64,000 nucleotides of DNA, taken from NCBI GenBank assembly GCA_963696495.1, contig CAVOKJ010000007.1, forward strand, positions 62,001-126,000. The letters are read 5' to 3'. Made by a program: the position numbers and the translations under genes. This DNA comes from Bog-756 sp963696495 (lineage in GTDB: Bacteria; Actinomycetota; Acidimicrobiia; Acidimicrobiales; RAAP-2). The notes beneath the pieces are model-generated. The model did not search any database. It saw nothing but the letters and a program-made list of their open reading frames with translations, and had not been told where the DNA came from. Each line of letters begins with the position of its first letter. The first letter of the stretch is position 1. This document shows, piece after piece, positions 47,805 through 55,870 of this stretch.

Positions 47805-48428
47805 ATGTCCATCCTGCACCGGGCGACGACCACGCCAACGAAGGCCGAGCTCATCGCGGAGTGGGCTCCGACCCGAACGTGGGGACCCTCTGCCGCCGAT
47901 CCCATCGCTCTGATCGGCTCCTTCCGATTTGACGACCCCGACGGTCGCGTTGGCTTGGAGACGCATCTCGTCAGCGCCGGTGGCGCGCTGCTTCACATTC
48001 CGCTCACGTATCGCGACGAACCACTCGAGGGTGCCGAGGAGGCGTTCATCACGCAGATGGAACACTCCGTGCTCGGCACACGCTGGGTGTACGACGGGCT
48101 GGGTGACCCCCGGTTCGTTGTCATGCTCGCGGCCGTGGCCATGACAGGTCAGGGCGAAGCCCTTGGCATGGTCCAGGTCGACGGCCGCTGGTACATCGCA
48201 CCGAGCAACGTCCGTATCCACGGTGGCGGTTGGTCGCAGAGCCGAGTACCGGTCGACGGCTTCGAGCTTGCCTCCGACGGGCAGGCCACTTCGGTCCTGC
48301 ACAACGACCGGTTCGAGATGACCGTGTTCCGGCGCCCGGTTGTCGGACCCCGTCCCGCCATCGGACTCACGGCGAGCTGGGACGATCTGGGCGGCGAAGC
48401 AGTCCTGGCCGAGATCCGAGAACGCTAG
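47805..48428 (+). CDS. Maltokinase N-terminal cap-like domain protein
   Basis: 207 residues from ATG 47805. The text FDDPDGRVGLETHLVSAGGALLHIPLTYRDEPLEGAEEAFITQMEHSVLGTRWVYDGLGDPRF matches the N-terminal cap domain of maltokinase (Mak_N_cap), but no kinase domain follows. Stand-alone cap proteins are frequent in actinobacteria and of unknown role; an adaptor or sugar-sensing role is possible. It lies near the glycan genes but on its own leaderless promoter. Confidence 0.75.
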   Translation: MSILHRATTTPTKAELIAEWAPTRTWGPSAADPIALIGSFRFDDPDGRVGLETHLVSAGGALLHIPLTYRDEPLEGAEEAFITQMEHSVLGTRWVYDGLGDPRFVVMLAAVAMTGQGEALGMVQVDGRWYIAPSNVRIHGGGWSQSRVPVDGFELASDGQATSVLHNDRFEMTVFRRPVVGPRPAIGLTASWDDLGGEAVLAEIRER

Positions 48429-48585
48429 GGTCACACGCCGTCCATTCGGCGTCGAGGCGACGCCGACGTACCTGGCCCTGCTGACCCCGAAGATCTGCCT
48501 CAGCGAAGCAGGTTGTGGATCTCGAATCCTGTCTCTTCGCACCAGCCGATTCTCTTCGAGCTCGGCATCAGACCAAGGCTGGCGT

Positions 48586-48753
48586 CTAGAAGATTCCGAC
48601 GAGCAAGAGGAGGACAAGCCCCACGACGATGATACCTACGAGGACCAGTCGCCACGGCTGGCGCCGGCGCTGGAAGTCATCGTCGCCTTCGCCCCAGTCC
48701 CACGAGTCGGGGTCATGTGGGTCCGGTGGTACCGGACCAACGGGCGTTGGCAT
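48586..48753 (-). CDS. Small single-pass membrane protein
   Basis: 55 residues from ATG 48753. An acidic, Pro-rich N-terminus (PPDPHDPDSWDWGEGDDDFQ) is followed by a basic stretch and one strong C-terminal transmembrane helix (LVLVGIIVVGLVLLLLVGIF). TACACT lies six bases upstream of the start (48765-48760) with no ribosome binding site, which fits a leaderless gene. The frame continues upstream but without this promoter logic. Function unknown. Confidence 0.65.
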   Translation of the reverse strand: MPTPVGPVPPDPHDPDSWDWGEGDDDFQRRRQPWRLVLVGIIVVGLVLLLLVGIF

Positions 48754-48926
48754 CGACCAAGTGTAGGTAACGCATCGCCGGGGGCCGAACGAGATCGCCC
48801 GGACGTCGACGCAGGTGGTAGAGGCCGGCTCGTCGGGATGTCCCACGGTTTCGACGCCAACTCCGAGTGGATCGACCCGCGGCCGGCAATCATGATGGGA
48901 CGGACAGCCGACCAGGAGGACGTCCG

Positions 48927-51489
48927 ATGACTGAGGACCGCCGCCCATCAGCTCGTTTGCACATGGTGGGGAACGCCCATATCGATCCCATGTGGATTTG
49001 GGATTGGAGAGAAGGGATGCACGAAGTCCTCCAGACGTTTCGATCGGCCGTGGACCGGCTCGACGAGGAGCCCGCCCTCGTATTCACGGCGAGCTCCGCC
49101 AGTTACTACCAGTGGGTGGAACAGACCTCACCGGAGCTGTTCGAACGCATCCGGGAGCTGGTGGCCCAACAACGCTGGATCGTGACGGGCGGCCAGTGGG
49201 TAGAGCCCGACTGCAACCTGCCCAGCGGCGAGTCGATATGCCGACAATTCCTCTACGGCCAGCGCTACCTGGCCCAGCACCTCGGGATCACCGCCACCGT
49301 CGGGTACAACATCGACTCCTTCGGCCACGCCGCCACACTGCCGCAGCTGCTGACCAGGAGCGGCATCAGAGGGTACGTGATGATGCGGCCCGGGCAGCAT
49401 GAGAAGCGACATCGACGGGCCGGCCTTCTGGTGGGAGGGCGTGGACGGGACGACCCTTCCCACCTATCGCATCCCGTACGAGTACTCGACGGAGGGAAGC
49501 CACGAGGACGAGGTCATCCGCACCCGGAGCGCCGAGCTGCTGGACCGGAGCCACGAGCTCGGCTATCCGCTGATGGCGTTCTTCGGTGTGGGCGACCACG
49601 GCGGGGGACCGACCCGTATGGCCGTGGAGACCATCCTCGATCTGGCGACCACGAGCGCCGGGTCCGTCACCTTCAGCGGCCCCGTTGCGTACTTCGAGGC
49701 CTTGCGTGAGGCCGTGGCACGTGGGAGTGCGGACCTTCCGTCGGTGACCGGCGAGCTCCAGTGGCACGCGGTCGGCTGCTATTCAGCTCGGGCCTCTCTC
49801 AAGCGGGGGAACGCTCGGGCCGAGGATGCCCTGGTCACGGCCGAGAAGATGGCCGAGCTGTGTCGTGCGTTGACCGGGCGCGACCACGACGTCCGAGAGG
49901 AGTTGGCCGAGGCCTGGCGCGGCGTGCTCTTCGCCCAATTCCACGACGCCTTGGGCGGGACGACCAGTGACCCTGCCACCGTCGCTGTCGAGCAGTTGCT
50001 GGCTTCGGCCGAGTCGAGGGCCGACCGGGTCGCCACACTGGCTGCCCACAGCATCGTCGAGTCGGTCGACACCTGGGCCACCGGTGCCGAGACCGCGGAG
50101 GGCCTCGAGTCCTCCCGGTCCGGGATTCCCGTGCCGTTGATCGTCTTCAACCCTCTGTCCTGGCCGGTGACGGCGAACGTGACCATCCCCCACCGGGTGT
50201 CCGTCGCCACCTCGGCGTCGGGCATCCGCCAGCCGGTGCAGCAGATTCCCTCGGGCGAAGTGACCCACAGCCCCACGCGCAGCATCATGCAGCTGTCGGT
50301 GCCGCCTTTCGGCTACCGCCGGTACTGGCTCCACATGGTCGACCCCGAGCCCGGTGCACCGGCGGGCGGGCCCCCGGCTACCGTCGCTGCCGACGCCCCC
50401 GGCGGACCCACGCTGACCAACGATCGCCTCCGAGCGGTCATCGACCCCCGCTCCGGTGCCCTCGCCAGTCTCGTCGTGGCGAACGAGGAGGACCAGGAGT
50501 GGGAGCTGATTGCCGGCGGTGGCGTGCTCCCGGTCGTGGTCGAGGATGCGAGCGACACGTGGTCCCACGGGACGGCTCGTTACGAGGGCGACGAGCGGTC
50601 CGGGGACCTGCTGGACGTTGCCGTCGTGGAGGACGGTCCCGTGCGGGCCACCGTCAGGAGCACCTGGTCGCTGGAGCACTCCACGGTGGTCCAGGAGGTG
50701 TCCCTCTACCAGGATCGACCGTTCGTGGAGCTGCGCATCGCGGCCGAGTGGCACGAATCGCGCCGGGTGATGAAGGTGGTGGTCCCCACCACCTTCGCCG
50801 ACCCCTCCAGTGCGGCAGGCGCTCCGTACGGATTCGTCGAGCGCCCCTGCTCCGGTCACGAAGAGGTCATGGTGCACTGGTTCGATCTCTCCGATGGCCG
50901 GCGCGGGCTGGCCTGCACCTCGGACGCGGCCGGAGGGTACGACGCCCTCGGCGGCCGGCTGCGTCTGACGGCACTGCGGAGCCCCAGAGTCGCGGACCAC
51001 GGGTGGGGCTGGGGCGACGATGATCCTGCCGGCTACCCGACCACCGACCAAGGGCTCCACCGGATGCGCTTCCGTCTCACGCCCCACCGGGGTACGTGGG
51101 CCGAGGCCGAGGTCGCCCGGATGGCCGACGAACATCGGGCGGAGTTGCCGGTGGTCATCGACACCTGGCATCGGGGACCTCTCGGTGTCGAAGCCAGCGC
51201 CATGGAGGTGGAGGGCGACGGCGTGGTGGTACCGGTCGTCAAACGCGCCGAGATGGGATCGGGCAGCGTACTCCGGGTGTGGGAGATCTCCGGGAGGCCC
51301 AGCCGGGCGAAGGTGACGTTTCCCGCCCACGACCGGTCTTGGGCGGGCGACCTCGGCCCCCATCAAGTGCGGACCCTCTTCGTTCCGGACGATCCGGGGG
51401 GATCGGTGCGGGACCTCGATATCCCCGAGCTCGATTTGGGCGTCCACTCACCAGCGCCGGCGGCGGGGACGCCGGCCCGCATCCCATGA
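48927..51489 (+). CDS. GH38 alpha-mannosidase, apparent +1 frameshift
   Basis: ATG 48927 has CCAGGAGG upstream. The first frame (to about 49408) carries NAHIDPMWIWDWREG, whose His and Asp are zinc ligands, and GYNIDSFGHAATL with the catalytic nucleophile Asp, then MMRPGQHEK. The next frame, starting at about 49409, continues as DIDGPAFWWEGVDGTTLP, LFAQFHDALGGTTSD (zinc His/Asp) and the C-terminal beta-sandwich domains to 51489. A single +1 shift at the GAAGCGACA junction restores about 853 residues. GH38 enzymes remove alpha-mannose from glycans, here probably in the cytoplasm since no signal peptide is seen. It is followed by a gap of 440 bases with no gene. Confidence 0.88.
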
Positions 51490-51930
51490 GCTCGGTCACC
51501 GGTCCGCCTCAGCGTTTGATGGAGCACCACGGTGAGCCGGGACAGATCACTGCTCAGGGTGGCGCCAGCAGCCGACTGCGGGCACCTTTCTGCCGGTGAT
51601 CGGCAACGTGGCGGTTCCACTGCGTCGACAACGGGCCATCATTGAAGACGAAGGAGGTACCGTCTCCGCCAGGGAGCCGTCAGCCACTCGGAGTTGGGAT
51701 GGAGCGTCCACGCTCTCATCCGGGAGGGCCAGGCCATCGGGTGCGGTGGCGGTTCCGGCACCCGACGGTCATTCCGGCCCTGCATCCACGGTAGCGAAGG
51801 CCGGCCGCTTCCGCATGGGGGCGGCTCCTCCGTTCTCCGTCGGGCGGTTGCGTCCGACCGTTCACCATTCGGCAGCGAGATGGCAAACGGCCCCGGTAGA
51901 TCACGACCTCATGGTCAAGACCTTCTCGCC
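51490..51930. other. Intergenic region, nothing recognised
   Basis: About 440 bases between the convergent mannosidase and acyltransferase genes. Open frames on both strands exist only through GC bias. No hairpin with a T-run or repeat stands out. Confidence 0.4.
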
Positions 51931-53082
51931 CTAGTCGACGCGCTCGAGTCGCTCCGGGGCGACGATCGTCAACAGATACTTGTACCGCATGGCCGGGAGC
52001 TCGACGAAGCGGTACGAGACCTCGGCCATCAGGAACGAGAGGCCGATGACGAGGAACGACTCGAAGAATCCAGTGTCGCGGAACCACGTGTTGAACACAT
52101 AGGACCAGAGGTAGATGGCGTAGGACCGCTGGCCGATGGCTACGAGCAGGCTTGACGACAGGAACCGTCCTGTGGGCTTCTGCTGGCGTTCGACCATGAA
52201 GACGACGCCGAGTGCGCACGCCACGCTGCACACGGTAAGCCCGGTGTTCCAGAGGTCACGGTCCCCCTCTTGTCGCAAGGCGTACGCCGACCAGCAGATT
52301 GCTCCCACGATGCTGGCCCCCAGCCACGGAGCCCACCGGGTGCAACGCATGAACCGCCACCCGTCGGTCGAGCCGATGAAGGCGCAAAGCGCCCCACAGA
52401 AGAGGGCGGCACACCTCGTGTCGGTCCCGAAGTAGACGCGGTTGAAGCCCGATGACGACAAGAGGTCCGGTTCGACCAGGGCCACGACGGCGATGCCGGC
52501 GACGAGGAGGGTGGCCGTATGCCGGCGCAGGCGGACCAACAGGAGCATCGCCGGCGCCCAGATCACATAGAACTGCTCTTCAACGGCCAACGTCCACAGG
52601 TGACCGATCGGGCTGTAGCCAAACCACAGGTGCCAGGTGGGTTCCACACCGAGCCAGTTCGTGACGTAGAAGAGCGCGGCGCCGACGCCCTCGAGACCGG
52701 TGATCCATGACACCGCGCTTCCGGGAGTGTGGGCACTCGGCACGGTGGAGAGGAACTGCCCGTGCTGGAAGAAGAGATCGACGAGGAACCAAGTGCCAAG
52801 GAAGAAGCCCAGCGCCGGAAGGAGCCGGAGGGCGCGACGGCCATAGAAGTACGCCAAATTCAGATGACCCGTGACGTTGCGTTCCTTGATGACCAATCCG
52901 GTGATGAGGTAACCCGATAGGGCGAAGAAGCCGATCACACCGACGCTGCCCGGATCAAAGGACCACTGCTCGGTGTCGGCCCACAGATGGAACGCCACGA
53001 CAGCCAGGACGAAGAGCGCCCGCATGCCGTCCAGCGACGGAGCACGCGTGGGAGCGATTCCCGGCATCGTTTGCAATTTCAT
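51931..53082 (-). CDS. OafA/YrhL-type membrane acyltransferase (acyltransferase 3 family)
   Basis: 383 residues from ATG 53082, with about ten transmembrane helices. Acyltransferase-3 motifs: SLDGMRALFVLAVVAFHLW at the start (DGxRxxxxxxVxxxH), FFALSGYLITGL, FYGRRALRLLPAL (RRxxRxxP), GHLWTLAVEEQFYVIW (LWSLxxExxFY), and AIYLWSYVF. Such enzymes put acetyl or other acyl groups on surface glycans, antibiotics or lipids. Together with the GT2 and GH38 genes it suggests a surface-polysaccharide cluster. Confidence 0.92.
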   Translation of the reverse strand: MKLQTMPGIAPTRAPSLDGMRALFVLAVVAFHLWADTEQWSFDPGSVGVIGFFALSGYLITGLVIKERNVTGHLNLAYFYGRRALRLLPALGFFLGTWFLVDLFFQHGQFLSTVPSAHTPGSAVSWITGLEGVGAALFYVTNWLGVEPTWHLWFGYSPIGHLWTLAVEEQFYVIWAPAMLLLVRLRRHTATLLVAGIAVVALVEPDLLSSSGFNRVYFGTDTRCAALFCGALCAFIGSTDGWRFMRCTRWAPWLGASIVGAICWSAYALRQEGDRDLWNTGLTVCSVACALGVVFMVERQQKPTGRFLSSSLLVAIGQRSYAIYLWSYVFNTWFRDTGFFESFLVIGLSFLMAEVSYRFVELPAMRYKYLLTIVAPERLERVD

Positions 53083-53206
53083 TGCGACCCGCTACCCGGA
53101 AACCTGAGGCTGGCCTGAGAGCGTCCTGTGTAGTTGCTGGGCCGAGTGGGGCTCCTCAATGAACCAGTCCTGTCTCAACGGAGATTCGGCTGAGATTGGG
53201 ATGTGA

Positions 53207-53371
53207 GCGCCACCTACTTGGATCGGCTACCAGCGACGCATCGCCGTGGTGGAGCTTGCCCAGCCCACCGGGAACGTGCCCGAGACCTGCCGGTTGTTCG
53301 GCATCGCCCGGACCCGCCATTACCAGCGGAAGAACGTGGCGACCGATTTCGCCGAGGCATCGCTACGATGA
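53207..53371 (+). pseudogene. Fragment of an IS3/IS481-type transposase helix-turn-helix
   Basis: In one frame the DNA reads IGYQRRIAVVELAQPTGNVP and then ETCRLFGIARTRHYQRKN, the helix-turn-helix end of an IS3/IS481-type transposase, before a stop at 53369. There is no N-terminal start and no catalytic core, so it is a short remnant between the acyltransferase and hydrolase genes. No terminal repeats were recognised. Confidence 0.6.
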
Positions 53372-53375
53372 CCCG

Positions 53376-54140
53376 ATGTCGAGTGTGCATGTCGAGGGCC
53401 ACGGGCCGCTCGCGGAACCGGCGCTCGTCCTCGTCCACGGAGCACCGGATCGCTCGACGATCTTTCGGGGTCTGCTCCCCTACTTTCCCGACCGCCGTGT
53501 CGTCCTGTACGACCGACGTGGCTACGGCCGATCGATCGACGCCCCGCCTGCTCGGGCGATGTCCGATCACGCCGGTGACCTACTGGCCATCCTGGACGGC
53601 TGCCAGGTGCCTCCAATCGTCATCGCCCACAGCTTCGGGTCGAATCCCACGATGCTCGCCGCAACGATTCGCCCACAGGCCTTTGCCGCGGTCGGGCTGT
53701 GGGAACCGCCGCTCCCCTGGGTCGAGTGGTGGCCGAGGGGCACCAAGAAGTACAACGCGAAGATCGCGGCATCGGACCGGCCGGCCGACGACATCGAGGG
53801 CATGTACCGGATGCTGCTGAGCGACCAGGGGTGGGAGCAGCTGCGGCCCGAAACGCAAGCTGAGCTCCGTGCCGAAGGGCCGGCTTTCCAGGTCGACATG
53901 GCGTCGGAGTTGGTCGCTCCGTTCGACGTCCAGGACGTGCTCGTCCCGGCACTGGTCGGCTATGGGACCGCCACCGTCCCCGAGCAGTCCGAAGGCGCCC
54001 ACTGGCTGGTCGACCACCTCCCGAACGCCCGGCTGCATGCCGCTCCCGGGGCCGGTCATTTCGCCCCCCGTACCCATCCGGAGGACTTCGCGGATTTCAT
54101 GCACCAGGTCATCGCCATGGCCGAGGCACCCGACCGTTAG
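53376..54140 (+). CDS. Alpha/beta hydrolase
   Basis: 254 residues from ATG 53376. VLVHGAPDRSTIF is the oxyanion region, AHSFGSNP holds the nucleophile Ser and GAGHFAPRTHP the catalytic His; the acidic residue is not clear (VGYGTATVPEQSEGA where an Asp is expected). TACGAT lies six bases before the start, fitting a leaderless transcript. Ester or amide substrate unknown. Confidence 0.85.
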   Translation: MSSVHVEGHGPLAEPALVLVHGAPDRSTIFRGLLPYFPDRRVVLYDRRGYGRSIDAPPARAMSDHAGDLLAILDGCQVPPIVIAHSFGSNPTMLAATIRPQAFAAVGLWEPPLPWVEWWPRGTKKYNAKIAASDRPADDIEGMYRMLLSDQGWEQLRPETQAELRAEGPAFQVDMASELVAPFDVQDVLVPALVGYGTATVPEQSEGAHWLVDHLPNARLHAAPGAGHFAPRTHPEDFADFMHQVIAMAEAPDR

Positions 54141-54173
54141 CAGGCCCCATCTACCGGTGAGTCTGCCAAGGGC

Positions 54174-55169
54174 TCAGGAGATCGCTATGGAGAGCACCTT
54201 GGTCGCAACGTTCTGGGTGGTGGGCTGGTGCTTCACCCTGACCTTCTTGTCGACGACCTGCAGGGTGAAGGTGTACGTCCCGCTGTCACCCGTGGACGGC
54301 TTGCCCGAGATCACCCCACTGGACTTGTGGAGGTGGAGTCCGGCCGGCAGGGCGCCCGAGACGACGGACCACTTGTACGGGGGGTTTCCTCCGTTGGCCG
54401 CCAAGGTGGCGGTGTACGCCACTTTGACCGTTCCCGACGGCAGCGAGGTCGTGGTGACCTGAAACGGTGGCTCGAAGTTGTAGGTCGTCGCCTGTGCCGC
54501 GGTTCCGATGGTAAGGGCGTCCGTGTCACCGGTCATCGCCGACCAGCCGCTGCCCACGTTCACACCGACTCCACCAGTGATCGTCGCGTTCGGGTAGGTG
54601 GCGAGGAAGTTGCTCCAGGACAACGGAGCGTCGTTGGGCGCCCCGGTCAGATGGGTTCCCCACACCTCTCCGGACAGGACGTTCCACTGCTGCCAGGCGT
54701 CAGGGGTCACACCGGCGGACTGGAGATAGGGCTCGAAGCTCAGCGTCGAGTACGTCACCCCTGCGTCCGTGCCAGTGGTGTTGCCCGGATCGATCTCGAT
54801 CTGCAGAATCGGCGCGGTCGTCGTGTTGTCCGTGTAGGTCGAGTAACCGAGCGCGGTGATGTCCGCAAGTTTGGTGCCGGTGTGGTCGTAGTTGTAGACA
54901 CTCCAGTGGTCGGCAGCCCCTGTCACATTCATCTGCAGGCTCCCCAGCCCGAGCGGAGGCGTCGCCGGGCCGAACACCAAGCCCACTCCGCCCAGACCAC
55001 CGCTCTGATTGATCACCACGAACTGGCCAGGCGCCGGGGATCCGGTAACCAGGTCTGACGAGGAGACCACCACCGTGGTGGCCGTCGACGCCGAGGCCAC
55101 CGATGGGATCGCAACGCTCAATGCCAGAAAGAGAGCAGTTCCCAGCCCTACTGAGATGATTTTCCGCAT
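54174..55169 (-). CDS. Secreted protein with unknown N-terminal domain and C-terminal Ig module
   Basis: 331 residues from ATG 55169, preceded by GGGGGAA. Signal peptide to about residue 27 (AIPSVASA). A Gly/Thr/Asn-rich beta domain (about 30-220) has no family I recognise; it has PATPPLGLGSLQMNVTGAADHWSVYNYD and GSGWSAMTGDTDALTIG, which resembles secreted lectin-like or carbohydrate-binding domains. An Ig module follows (VTTTSLPSGTVKVAYTATLAANGG ... GVISGKPSTGD). The first five Ig residues match those of the modules at 25684-26697 and 33736-35358. Confidence 0.8.
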   Translation of the reverse strand: MRKIISVGLGTALFLALSVAIPSVASASTATTVVVSSSDLVTGSPAPGQFVVINQSGGLGGVGLVFGPATPPLGLGSLQMNVTGAADHWSVYNYDHTGTKLADITALGYSTYTDNTTTAPILQIEIDPGNTTGTDAGVTYSTLSFEPYLQSAGVTPDAWQQWNVLSGEVWGTHLTGAPNDAPLSWSNFLATYPNATITGGVGVNVGSGWSAMTGDTDALTIGTAAQATTYNFEPPFQVTTTSLPSGTVKVAYTATLAANGGNPPYKWSVVSGALPAGLHLHKSSGVISGKPSTGDSGTYTFTLQVVDKKVRVKHQPTTQNVATKVLSIAIS

Positions 55170-55870
55170 GGATTCCCCCGATTCAAACCGCCGATGCGGG
55201 AAGCGTAACAACAAAACCGAAACTTCGCCGCGGTGGTGGCGGGAACCCCGAATCCCCGGCTGGCCGGCCGTCCGAATTCGATCAGAGCGCGGTGGCCGAC
55301 ACGATGACCACCTCCATCCCCGACAATCGACTCGACGCGGTCAGCGTACGAGCCGCTCTCGTGCGATATCGATCAGGCAGGCGATCTCACTTCCGGAGGC
55401 CCCTCATCGTCGCAGCCGATTCTGTCCTCACCGGCGTCCAGAATCTCTCAGCGGCTCTGGGTTCCTCAGCCGGCATACGGCTGCGGTACCCTCGGACAGC
55501 TCGGCCTCCAGCAGGGGAGGTACGGCTGAGGTCGAGTTGCCTTGCGCCTTGGCTCGATATGACCGGGTGCTTCGAGTCTTCACTCTTGAATCGCCATTTC
55601 AAAAGTTCCTCACGTGAGGACGTGAGATATTCAGAATCGCCCGATTTACCACCCTTCTCCGCCGATCCCTGCCGCTGCCGCCAGCGCTCGTTGGCGATGC
55701 AGGCGACCGTCACAGACCACGCCTGTGTCGAATGGGGCAGACCTCGACCGCTTCGGCACCGATCGCACAGGGGCACTCCTCACGGACGGGTGACGAATGC
55801 GCTGGTCTCGCCTATCCTTTCCGGCACCGGCGGATTCCCGCGCCGGCCGGCGGAGACAGAGGGAGGTTCG
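55170..55870. other. Long leader region of the second cyclase-ATPase regulator
   Basis: About 700 bases between divergent genes, with no gene I can support. It holds AT-rich patches (near 55585-55605) and the 14-bp palindrome at 55607-55620. The open frame of the regulator continues upstream to 55292 but without a start signal as good as the one at 55871. Confidence 0.5.
55607..55620. promoter_or_regulatory. Perfect 14-bp palindrome upstream of the cyclase-ATPase gene
   Basis: TCCTCACGTGAGGA, fully self-complementary, with a CACGTG core, followed by a second CGTGAG. It lies 250 bases upstream of the GTG start of the regulator and about 440 bases from the divergent secreted protein. Possible operator; the binding protein is unknown. 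Confidence 0.5.

Noticed and set aside
47636..47905. Minus-strand frame with a CERC motif near the maltokinase cap-like gene.
   Set aside because: It overlaps the start of the maltokinase cap-like gene on the plus strand; the Cys pair alone is not enough to call a zinc protein.
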